Assembly: GCA_913056375.1 (NCBI GenBank)
Contig: CAJXNF010000188.1
Location: forward strand, 1 to 6,044
Length of the DNA stretch: 6,044 nt
Source: an uncultured Pseudomonadota bacterium
GTDB lineage: Bacteria > SAR324 > NAC60-12
Direction: 5' to 3'
Shown: piece by piece, positions 1 to 5,939 of the stretch
How the letters are laid out: the number at the start of each line of letters is the position of its first letter
Position numbering within the stretch: position 1 is the stretch's first letter
Program-made: the position numbers and the translations under genes
Notes under the pieces: generated by a model
What the model saw: only the letters and a program-made list of their open reading frames with translations
The model's database searches: none
What the model was told of the DNA's origin: nothing

Positions 1-555
1 CTGATCTTGGTTGCAGGTGGCTGGATTCTGCATGAGATGGTTTTTTCCCGTAAGCAGCAATTGGAGGAACTGCATTCTTTGGGTTGGGCTTTGTTTGGAT
101 TATTTTGGGTTGGTTGGAGTTTCCCGCACATCACACTGATCAAAGACCTCCCTCATGGGGAATTGAATCTATGTCTGTTGCTTGTTGTGATTGTACTCAC
201 AGATAGTCTCGCTTATTTTGGTGGACGCAAATTTGGCAAAACTCCGCTTGCTCCTGGAATCAGCCCGAAGAAAACCCGAGAGGGGAGCTTATGTGGGACA
301 ATTGGGAGTATGCTTGTTGGCTCTTTGATTGCCGTGAATTGGCTAGAATTTTCCTGGCCAATGGCCTTGCTGCTTACTTTTATCATCTCGGTGTTGGGTC
401 AGGTCGGAGATTTGGTTGAATCGAAGATGAAGCGCCTCTGTGGCGTTAAGGACTCTGGAAAGGTGCTGCCTGGACATGGTGGTATCCTGGATCGGTTGGA
501 TAGCTTTCTGCTCACGACCCCCTTCTTTTACTACTGGATGCTGCTTATCGCATGA
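1..555 (+). CDS. cdsA: Phosphatidate cytidylyltransferase (CDP-diacylglycerol synthase), 3' part only
   Basis: Integral inner-membrane enzyme that condenses CTP with phosphatidic acid to give CDP-diacylglycerol, the precursor of the anionic phospholipids and phosphatidylethanolamine. The frame is open from base 1, so the gene enters from outside the window. The visible 184 residues are the C-terminal two thirds of a family that is usually about 260-290 residues; the TTG at 7 is unlikely to be the real start. The diagnostic C-terminal signature is complete at visible residues 141-167: S-x-M-K-R, then K-D, then P-G-H-G-G and D-R-L-D, which supply the metal- and CTP-site acidic residues. An upstream family block (D-S-x-A-Y, G-R-x-x-G-K-T-P, S-P-K-K-T-x-E-G) spans about residues 67-95. 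Several hydrophobic segments fit a polytopic protein. The TGA stop overlaps the dxr ATG in ATGA, which indicates translational coupling. Identity is firm; only the N-terminus is missing. Confidence 0.95.
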   Translation: MILVAGGWILHEMVFSRKQQLEELHSLGWALFGLFWVGWSFPHITLIKDLPHGELNLCLLLVVIVLTDSLAYFGGRKFGKTPLAPGISPKKTREGSLCGTIGSMLVGSLIAVNWLEFSWPMALLLTFIISVLGQVGDLVESKMKRLCGVKDSGKVLPGHGGILDRLDSFLLTTPFFYYWMLLIA

Positions 556-1748
556 ATCCAAAATCGATTGCACTACTGGGTTCTACAGGTTCAATCGGGG
601 GCAGTACCCTAAGTCTCGTTAGGCAGTTCCCCGATCGTTTCAAGGTTCACTCACTGAGCTGTCGCCGCTCAATCGACGTGCTTGTTGATCAGATTAAAGA
701 GTTTGCACCGAAGCAGGTAGTCGTCGAGGCTTCGGATCAGGTCAATCAACTGAGAGAACTGTTCGCTGAGTCTGAATTGGAAATTCTTTGTGGAGATGAA
801 GGAAATTGTGAGTTGGTACAACACCCTGATGTAGATTTGGTGGTCACAGGAATTGTGGGAAGTGCAGGATTGTCACCCTGTCTCAAAGCTTTGGAATCTG
901 GAAAAGATCTGGTATTTGGTAATAAAGAGTCCTTGGTGCTCGCAGGTGAGTTGTTCATGCAGGTTGCCCATCGAAGTGGGAGCCGAATCTTACCGATGGA
1001 TAGTGAACACAATGCGATTTATCAGTCTCTCGTTGGTCATCGACGTGAAGATGTAGTTTCACTGATTCTAACCGCTTCCGGAGGGCCTTTTCGAGATATG
1101 CCACTGGAGGATTTTTCAGCAATTACCAAGGAAGCTGCACTACAACATCCCAACTGGGAGATGGGCAACAAGATCACCATTGATTCAGCGACAATGATGA
1201 ACAAGGGTCTTGAAGTGATTGAAGCCCACTGGCTTTTTGGAATTCCTCTGGAAAAAATTGAAGTGGTGATTCATCGCGAAAGCATTGTTCACTCTCTGGT
1301 GGAATATGTTGACGGTTCTCTGATTGCTCAACTTGGACAACCAGATATGCGGATTCCCTTGGCCTACTGCCTGGGTTATCCGGAACGTCTGCCTTTGAAT
1401 TTACCAAGATTGAACCTGTGCGAACTTGGTTCTTTGCATTTTGAAAATCCTGATCCGGTCCGTTACCCTTGTCTCGGTTTGGCGTTGGCAGCTTTGCGTC
1501 AGGGTGGGGCAGCACCAGCGGTTTTGAATGGTGGAAATGAGGCAGTTGTGGAAGCTTTTTTAGATGAAGAGTTGCACTTCAACCACATCGCAAGTTATCT
1601 TCAAAGACTGATGTCGCTTCTAGATCGCTGGCGACAGACACCAGAATGTCCAAATTATCTTCAACATATCAACTCGGTGGATGATGCCCTGGCTGCGGAT
1701 CGCTGGGGTCGATCTCAACTCCGACACTTGCTAGAAACAACTTCATGA
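552..1748 (+). CDS. dxr: 1-deoxy-D-xylulose 5-phosphate reductoisomerase (MEP pathway)
   Basis: Cytosolic enzyme that rearranges and reduces 1-deoxy-D-xylulose 5-phosphate to 2-C-methyl-D-erythritol 4-phosphate with NADPH and a divalent metal; this is the first committed step of the MEP isoprenoid pathway. At 398 residues it has the normal family length. The NADPH-binding loop GSTGSIG is at residues 10-16. The metal ligands are D150 and E152 (in PMDSEHNAIYQ) and E221 (in NKGLE), matching the E. coli triad. The substrate-phosphate region S-G-G-P-F-R (176-181) and the flexible loop with H199-P-N-W202 are intact, followed by a conserved D-S-A-T-M-M-N-K stretch (211-218). All catalytic residues I can place are present, so it should be active. 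The ATG overlaps the cdsA stop and the TGA overlaps the rseP start. There is only a weak GGA upstream of the start, so translation probably depends on coupling. The gene is also called ispC. Confidence 0.98.
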   Translation: MNPKSIALLGSTGSIGGSTLSLVRQFPDRFKVHSLSCRRSIDVLVDQIKEFAPKQVVVEASDQVNQLRELFAESELEILCGDEGNCELVQHPDVDLVVTGIVGSAGLSPCLKALESGKDLVFGNKESLVLAGELFMQVAHRSGSRILPMDSEHNAIYQSLVGHRREDVVSLILTASGGPFRDMPLEDFSAITKEAALQHPNWEMGNKITIDSATMMNKGLEVIEAHWLFGIPLEKIEVVIHRESIVHSLVEYVDGSLIAQLGQPDMRIPLAYCLGYPERLPLNLPRLNLCELGSLHFENPDPVRYPCLGLALAALRQGGAAPAVLNGGNEAVVEAFLDEELHFNHIASYLQRLMSLLDRWRQTPECPNYLQHINSVDDALAADRWGRSQLRHLLETTS

Positions 1749-3055
1749 TCACTACGGTTCTTTCCTTCATTGTTGTTCTGGGATTTCTGATCTTTATTCA
1801 TGAACTCGGGCACTATCTTGCGGCTCGGCACGTCAATGTTCGTGTCGAAACTTTCTCGATTGGCTTTCCACCAAAAATGACAGGTTTTCGTAGGGGCAAT
1901 ACGGATTACCAGATCTGTTGGATTCCACTTGGAGGGTATGTCCGCTTGTTTGGACAAAATGTAATGGATGAAGATCCCAACGATCCTGAAAACTACGCTT
2001 CAAAGACAGTCTGGCAACGCTTCTATATTCTTGTTGCAGGCCCTGCGATGAACCTTGTCTTTGCTTTCATCTTCATGCCGCTAGTGTATCTGGTAGGTGT
2101 TGATGCTCCAGCATACCTATCGGCCCCTCCCGTAGTTCAACAGGTTAAGGTAGAAAGCTTTGCTGCTTCGGTTGGTCTGCAAGCTGGAGATGAGGTGATT
2201 GCGGTCAATGGTCGAGAGGTTCGTAATTGGCGAGGACTTCAATCCGAATGGGGAACGCTTACACCGGCAGATTCACTTTCCCTGACCGTGCTGCGCAGTG
2301 GAAGAGAGGTTGAAGTACAGAGTACAATGCGTGAAGTGCAGAACTATGGGGAAGTCGGTTGGGTGCCTCATATTCCTGCAGTCATAGGAGTCATTAGCTC
2401 AGGCTCTGCAGCCGAGGAAGCAGGCCTGGAAATTGGGGATCGCATCATGCGCCTGGGTGGGGAAGATGTGGGAGACTGGTCGGACATTTCTCGTTTGGTT
2501 CAGCAAAGCCAACCTGTAGCCCCAGCCAATCCTATTCCCATGACAGTCGAACTGGTCCGAAATGGACAAACCAAACTGCTAGAACTGACCCCTCAATACG
2601 AGCCAGAAGTTGGTCGTTATCTGCTGGGCTTGCAGGTGGGTACAGAGCGTGAAACCTATGCGCTTGGAGAGGCCATTGGCTTAGGCGCGGAGCGTGTCAT
2701 CTTCATGACCCAAACGACCTTCAATTTTCTTGGTCAAATGCTTAGTGGTCAGGGGTCAACAGACGATCTAGGTGGTCCAATCCGGATTGGCATGTTTATT
2801 GGTGACGCTGTACGAAGCGGTGTGGGAGAATTGTTCTTCCTGATTGCCGTAATCAGTTTGCAGTTGGGAATCTTCAATTTACTTCCGATTCCTGCGTTGG
2901 ATGGGGGCCACATCTTCTTTCTCCTTGTCGAGAAGATCAAGGGAGGACCCCTGAGTGCAGCAACCCGTGAACGAACACAGATGTTAGGGTTTTCGGTGTT
3001 GTTGTTGTTGATGGTTTTCGTGACGTACCACGACATTTTGTCGATCGCCACATGA
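1745..3055 (+). CDS. rseP: RseP-type site-2 intramembrane zinc metalloprotease with two PDZ domains
   Basis: Inner-membrane site-2 protease. In E. coli RseP makes the second cut in the anti-sigma factor RseA to release sigma-E, and also clears remnant signal peptides; here the anti-sigma substrate is unknown. The zinc motif H-E-L-G-H is at residues 19-23 in the first membrane helix. The third zinc ligand is D386, in the N-x-L-P-I-P-A-L-D-G-G motif (378-388) of the third helix. Two PDZ domains lie between them, at about 128-195 (with GLQAGDEVIAVNG) and 212-285 (with GLEIGDRIMRLGG). Further membrane segments are at about 95-118 and 411-428. The length of 436 residues is close to the 450 of E. 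coli RseP. The start overlaps the dxr stop as ATGA and has no visible Shine-Dalgarno, which argues for coupled translation. Neither bamA nor an rseA-like gene is adjacent; the next gene is fliN. A run of four TTG leucine codons (2999-3010) lies in the last helix. Confidence 0.97.
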   Translation: MITTVLSFIVVLGFLIFIHELGHYLAARHVNVRVETFSIGFPPKMTGFRRGNTDYQICWIPLGGYVRLFGQNVMDEDPNDPENYASKTVWQRFYILVAGPAMNLVFAFIFMPLVYLVGVDAPAYLSAPPVVQQVKVESFAASVGLQAGDEVIAVNGREVRNWRGLQSEWGTLTPADSLSLTVLRSGREVEVQSTMREVQNYGEVGWVPHIPAVIGVISSGSAAEEAGLEIGDRIMRLGGEDVGDWSDISRLVQQSQPVAPANPIPMTVELVRNGQTKLLELTPQYEPEVGRYLLGLQVGTERETYALGEAIGLGAERVIFMTQTTFNFLGQMLSGQGSTDDLGGPIRIGMFIGDAVRSGVGELFFLIAVISLQLGIFNLLPIPALDGGHIFFLLVEKIKGGPLSAATRERTQMLGFSVLLLLMVFVTYHDILSIAT

Positions 3056-3134
3056 TTCCATGGAGGTTATTTTACGGCATGCACGCCAGCACGTGACGAA
3101 TTTTGCTTGGTACATATCCTGCTGACTGACTCTA

Positions 3135-3156
3135 TGGGTGTTACCTGGAACACCCA
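3135..3156 (+). promoter_or_regulatory. Perfect 8-bp hairpin in the fliN leader
   Basis: TGGGTGTT at 3135-3142 pairs perfectly with AACACCCA at 3149-3156 around a six-base loop. No T-run follows, so it does not look like an intrinsic terminator for rseP. It ends 10 bases before the fliN Shine-Dalgarno. It may be an mRNA-stabilising or translation-modulating leader structure, or part of an operator; the sequence does not decide between these. The same base pairing could form in DNA on either strand. Confidence 0.35.
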
Positions 3157-3166
3157 CTACTACAAT

Positions 3167-3172
3167 GAGGAG
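3167..3172 (+). promoter_or_regulatory. Strong Shine-Dalgarno of fliN
   Basis: GAGGAG lies five bases before the ATG at 3178. It is the best ribosome binding site in the window and contrasts with the coupled, weak-site starts of dxr, rseP and the two genes after fliN. It fixes the fliN start and suggests that fliN is translated independently of rseP, at the head of a new translational group. Confidence 0.75.
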
Positions 3173-3177
3173 TCCGT

Positions 3178-3480
3178 ATGAGTAGTCTGGGATTGAGTGG
3201 TGATACCTCTGGGGTATTGCACACTACCAAATTCATAGAAGACGTGCCGATGATCATGTCCGTGGAAATCGGACGAACCGACATGCTCATCAGAGATATC
3301 CTGGCTCTGAAAAAGGGATCAGTGATCGAATTTATGAAGGTTGTTGGCGAACCAATGGATGTGGTTGTCAACGAGAGACTAATGGCGCGTGGTGAAGTCG
3401 TGGTTGTGAACGAACGCTACGGAATCCGTATCTCCGAGGTAACGCGTCCCGATGAAAAAATTGGTGACAAACGCGAGTAA
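3178..3480 (+). CDS. fliN: Flagellar motor switch protein FliN (SpoA/SPOA domain)
   Basis: FliN forms the lower part of the cytoplasmic C-ring with FliM and FliG and binds the export apparatus, so it is needed for flagellar assembly and switching. The 100-residue product is nearly all one SpoA domain. A short N-terminal tail (1-20) precedes residues 21-90, where family features are clear: D-V-P-M-x-M-S-V-E-I-G-R (22-33), I-R-D-I-L-x-L-K-K-G-S-V-I (38-50), G-E-P-M-D-V-V-V-N (57-65), and A-R-G-E-V-V-V-V-N-E-R-Y-G-I-R-I (70-85). The match to E. coli FliN is obvious along this stretch; E. coli FliN is somewhat longer at its N-terminus. The start is set by a strong GAGGAG five bases upstream. No other flagellar gene is in the window: rseP is before it and a transporter ATPase follows 8 bases after its stop. 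A type III secretion SctQ C-terminal domain is related, but the closeness to FliN and the lack of secretion genes make FliN the better call. Confidence 0.9.
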   Translation: MSSLGLSGDTSGVLHTTKFIEDVPMIMSVEIGRTDMLIRDILALKKGSVIEFMKVVGEPMDVVVNERLMARGEVVVVNERYGIRISEVTRPDEKIGDKRE

Positions 3481-3488
3481 GCCCCGTC

Positions 3489-4439
3489 TTGTCTGACCGT
3501 CCTTTGCTGCAGGTGCAGCAGCTCTCTCATTCCTTTCCGGAAAAACGCGGTCTGCTTCAGCAGGCCGTCAGTTCCTCCCCAGTACTGCAAGATATCAATT
3601 TAGTAATTCAGCCTCAGGAAATCGTTGGTCTTGTTGGTGAATCAGGCTGTGGAAAATCGACATTAGCGCGTTTATTGTTGCGGATCTACGAGCCAACCAG
3701 TGGGCAGATACAGTTTGCTGGTGAGGATATTCACAAATTCAAAGCCCGTGAGTACTACGGCCGTGTACAGATGATTTTTCAGGATCCATTCTCCTCACTG
3801 AATCCGAAGCTGAAAATTGGTTTTCTTCTTCGAGAAATGTGGAACCTGCATCAATCAGAACCTGCAACGACTGCGAAGCTCAACAAGCTTCTTGATGAAG
3901 TGGGGTTACCCGCCAATGCGCTGGATAAGTATGCGCACGAATTCAGTGGGGGACAGCGACAAAGAATCGCCATTGCCCGAGCGCTTGCTGCTGATCCAGA
4001 AATGTTGGTGGCCGATGAACCCGTCTCTGCGCTTGATGTCTCCATTCAGGCTCAAATTCTCAACCTCCTTCAGCAACTTCGCAAAGAACGGAACCTCACA
4101 CTGCTTTTCATTTCTCATGATCTGGCAGTGGTTGACCAACTCTGTGACCGCATTCTGGTGCTGTATCGTGGAAGATTGATGGAGGAATTGCCAAAACAAC
4201 AGTTGGATCAAGCCCAACACCCCTACACCAGATTATTACTGGATAGCTTACCATCTTACGCCAAAAGAGAGACAGGGTTGCCAATTGCTCCTGTCGAAGC
4301 AGAGGACGCGCCTATCCAGGGCTGTCCATTCGTCCATCGTTGTTCAGAATCGCAGGCAGTCTGTTCCCAGAGGATGCCCCAATGGAGGAGCCTTAGCCAA
4401 GGACATCGAGTCGCATGCCATGCAGTGAAGTCAACATGA
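3489..4439 (+). CDS. Peptide/nickel-type ABC transporter ATP-binding protein (OppF/DppF family)
   Basis: Cytoplasmic nucleotide-binding subunit of an importer for oligopeptides, dipeptides or similar solutes; it hydrolyses ATP to drive uptake through permease partners. All ATPase motifs are present in the 316 residues: Walker A GESGCGKST (50-58), Q-loop Q98, signature F-S-G-G-Q-R-Q-R (152-159), Walker B ending D176-E177, D-loop S-A-L-D (180-183) and H-loop H210. The C-terminal oligopeptide-transporter extension starts near HPYT (244-247) and holds four cysteines, C279, C285, C292 and C310 (spacing X5, X6, X17). This resembles the iron-sulfur-binding motif described in some DppD-type ATPases. 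The start is a TTG 8 bases after the fliN stop with only a weak GAG upstream; it leaves five residues before the conserved LLQVQQLSHSF region, and no better start is visible. No permease, binding protein or second ATPase is nearby, so the substrate is unknown. The TGA overlaps the next gene. Confidence 0.93.
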   Translation: MSDRPLLQVQQLSHSFPEKRGLLQQAVSSSPVLQDINLVIQPQEIVGLVGESGCGKSTLARLLLRIYEPTSGQIQFAGEDIHKFKAREYYGRVQMIFQDPFSSLNPKLKIGFLLREMWNLHQSEPATTAKLNKLLDEVGLPANALDKYAHEFSGGQRQRIAIARALAADPEMLVADEPVSALDVSIQAQILNLLQQLRKERNLTLLFISHDLAVVDQLCDRILVLYRGRLMEELPKQQLDQAQHPYTRLLLDSLPSYAKRETGLPIAPVEAEDAPIQGCPFVHRCSESQAVCSQRMPQWRSLSQGHRVACHAVKST

Positions 4440-5014
4440 AAGATCGAAAACCTCTTTCGTTAAACACTGCACCGATTCTAACTCTGTTGTGCTTGCTCTG
4501 TGGTAGCTTGATCGGTTGTTATTCTGCAGCTTTGGACTATGACCTTGGATGGACGACAAGAAGAGTTTCCGGGCAGGTCGAAGATGTAGTGTCTGGGAAA
4601 CCAGTTGGAGGTGGTTTCATCATCGTCAAGGAGTTTTATGGCAGCTTTGCTGGAAACGAGACGAGCGAAGCGGGCAACTTCATTCCCCGCGCAAGATTGC
4701 TCCGCTCCTTGAAAGCAGACGGTAGCTTTGAGATGGATTTTGACTGGCGAGCCTCGCAGTTTGAGCTGAACTTTGTTGAGCAAGGGTACGAGGTTCACCG
4801 CTTCCGCTTCCAACGGCAGCTTGGAGTGGGCAACCTTCACTATGTCGCCAAAATGATACCCTCCTCCAATTGGGCTGATGAGTTGGTGCTGGGCGTCACG
4901 CCGCTGGTTCAGAATTTATTGTTGGAACCGGGTTATCGATTACCGGAACCCGATCAACTCTTCTTAGGGGAGTGGTTAGCTAAGCAACGGCAGGAGAATT
5001 TCGGAACGGAGTGA
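4436..5014 (+). CDS. Predicted lipoprotein of unknown function
   Basis: I do not recognise this 192-residue protein. It begins with a clear lipoprotein signal: positive residues K2, R4 and K5, a hydrophobic stretch (about 12-27), and the lipobox L-I-G-C with the lipidated cysteine at residue 28. Residue +2 is tyrosine rather than aspartate, so outer-membrane rather than inner-membrane retention is expected by the E. coli rule. After it, V-S-G-Q-V-E-D-V-V-S-G-K-P-V-G-G (about 44-59) and A-D-G-S-F-E-M-D-F (94-102) look like the opening and middle of a carboxypeptidase-regulatory or transthyretin-like beta-sandwich, which is a weak, by-eye resemblance. I chose the ATG at 4436 because it gives the ATGA overlap with the ATPase stop that recurs in this window and a compact signal peptide. 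An in-frame ATG at 4415 with AAGGA at 4399 would add seven residues and cannot be excluded. The 3' end overlaps the opposing deacetylase gene by 35 bp. Confidence 0.77.
   Translation: MKDRKPLSLNTAPILTLLCLLCGSLIGCYSAALDYDLGWTTRRVSGQVEDVVSGKPVGGGFIIVKEFYGSFAGNETSEAGNFIPRARLLRSLKADGSFEMDFDWRASQFELNFVEQGYEVHRFRFQRQLGVGNLHYVAKMIPSSNWADELVLGVTPLVQNLLLEPGYRLPEPDQLFLGEWLAKQRQENFGTE
4980..5014. other. Tail-to-tail coding overlap of lipoprotein and deacetylase genes
   Basis: The plus-strand lipoprotein gene stops with TGA at 5012-5014, and the minus-strand deacetylase gene stops with TAG read from 4982 down to 4980. Thirty-five bases therefore encode the last eleven or so residues of both proteins. 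No intrinsic terminator hairpin with a T-run is visible on either side, so the two transcripts probably have complementary 3' ends. Confidence 0.85.
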
Positions 5015-5939
5015 TCGAAAAACGGTCCTGGTAGATCTTGGCTGCCGCTCGATGTACGAGGGAATGACGCCAAGCCAACTCCTCATGATCCTTACTGTAG
5101 CCACCTCCGATCACACACCCGACCGGCACTCCCACATTCAGGCAACACTCCAGCACATACTGATCGCGTGCTTGGAGTCCCTCCCATGTCAGATTCAACT
5201 TCCCCAAGGGATCATCCTTGAAAGGGTCTACTCCCGCATTATAAATCACCAAATCAGGCTCGGTGCGCTCCAACAATTCAGGCAAGTTTGCTCTTAGAAT
5301 GCGCAGGTAGCTGTCATCATCCAAGTTCTCAGGAAGTGGCACATCCAGATCACTGTGTTGTTTGCGGAATGGGAAATTGGACTGGCAATGCATCGAAAAG
5401 GTAAACACTGCCACCTCATCCTGATGAATGAAGGCGGTTCCATCTCCTTGGTGAACATCCAGATCCACGATCAGGATCTGTTGAACCAAACCTTCTTGGA
5501 GTAACATTCGGGCTGCAACAGAGGCATCATTGAAGATACAGAAACCTGAACCAAAATCTGGAAACGCATGGTGCGTTCCACCCCCAAGATTGCAGGCTAA
5601 GCCATGTTGGAGAGCCAACCGTAACGTCAAGATGGTTCCTCCTACAGCCGTGATGGTCCTACGGGCTAACCCAACTGTCCAAGTCAGCCCCAATCTCCTG
5701 GCAGCAGATTTGTCCAAACGGTTCTCCAAAAATTCTTGGATGTATTCTGATGTGTGCACTGCTTTCAGCTGATCGACAGTCGCAACCTCAGGCTGATAAA
5801 ATTCAACTGGCCCAAGATTCTTTTCTTCTGAGAGGATCTTGTACAAACGCCGAAACTTGGACATCGGGAAGCGATGTTCCTCATCCCACTCGGGAACATC
5901 GTAGTCAGGGTGGTATACTAAAGGTAGAGAGGAGGGCAT
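4980..5939 (-). CDS. Histone deacetylase family protein (class IV/HDAC11-like zinc amidohydrolase)
   Basis: Member of the arginase-deacetylase fold, which hydrolyses N-acetyl amide bonds (acetyl-lysine, acetylpolyamines or small metabolites); probably cytoplasmic, as no signal peptide is seen. Catalytic features are complete in the 319 residues: the tandem histidines H123-H124 in G-G-G-T-H-H-A; the F-C-I-F-N-D segment (133-138); zinc ligands D161 and H163 in D-L-D-V-H-Q-G-D-G-T (159-168) and D238 in N-A-G-V-D-P-F (234-240); and the transition-state tyrosine Y281 in G-G-G-Y (278-281). The short length and these motif variants suit bacterial class IV-like deacetylases better than acetylpolyamine amidohydrolases or AcuC, but the substrate cannot be read from sequence. 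The ATG at 5939 is preceded by an in-frame stop at 5976-5978. There is no strong Shine-Dalgarno, only a GAG about nine bases upstream. The gene is transcribed against all the others and shares 35 bp with the lipoprotein gene, so it is a separate unit. Confidence 0.93.
   Translation of the reverse strand: MPSSLPLVYHPDYDVPEWDEEHRFPMSKFRRLYKILSEEKNLGPVEFYQPEVATVDQLKAVHTSEYIQEFLENRLDKSAARRLGLTWTVGLARRTITAVGGTILTLRLALQHGLACNLGGGTHHAFPDFGSGFCIFNDASVAARMLLQEGLVQQILIVDLDVHQGDGTAFIHQDEVAVFTFSMHCQSNFPFRKQHSDLDVPLPENLDDDSYLRILRANLPELLERTEPDLVIYNAGVDPFKDDPLGKLNLTWEGLQARDQYVLECCLNVGVPVGCVIGGGYSKDHEELAWRHSLVHRAAAKIYQDRFSITPFRNSPAVA

Noticed and set aside
1174..1515. Minus-strand open frame of 113 codons inside dxr
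   Set aside because: It is a shadow of dxr, whose motifs are intact across the same bases; the translation is low-complexity and resembles no family.
2999..3010. Run of four TTG triplets as a possible phase-variable repeat
   Set aside because: A trinucleotide repeat keeps the frame when it slips, and these codons simply encode leucines in the last membrane helix of RseP.
3135..3156. Hairpin as a rho-independent terminator of the cdsA-dxr-rseP operon
   Set aside because: No T-run follows the stem on the plus strand, and the stem lies close to the next gene's ribosome binding site.
4415..4435. Upstream ATG as the lipoprotein start
   Set aside because: It would lengthen the overlap with the ATPase gene to 25 bases and add seven residues before the positive part of the signal peptide; the ATG at 4436 fits the recurring ATGA junction. 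This is not fully excluded.
5052..5297. Plus-strand open frame of 81 codons inside the deacetylase gene
   Set aside because: It lies wholly antisense to a gene with complete catalytic motifs, and its translation shows no recognisable domain.
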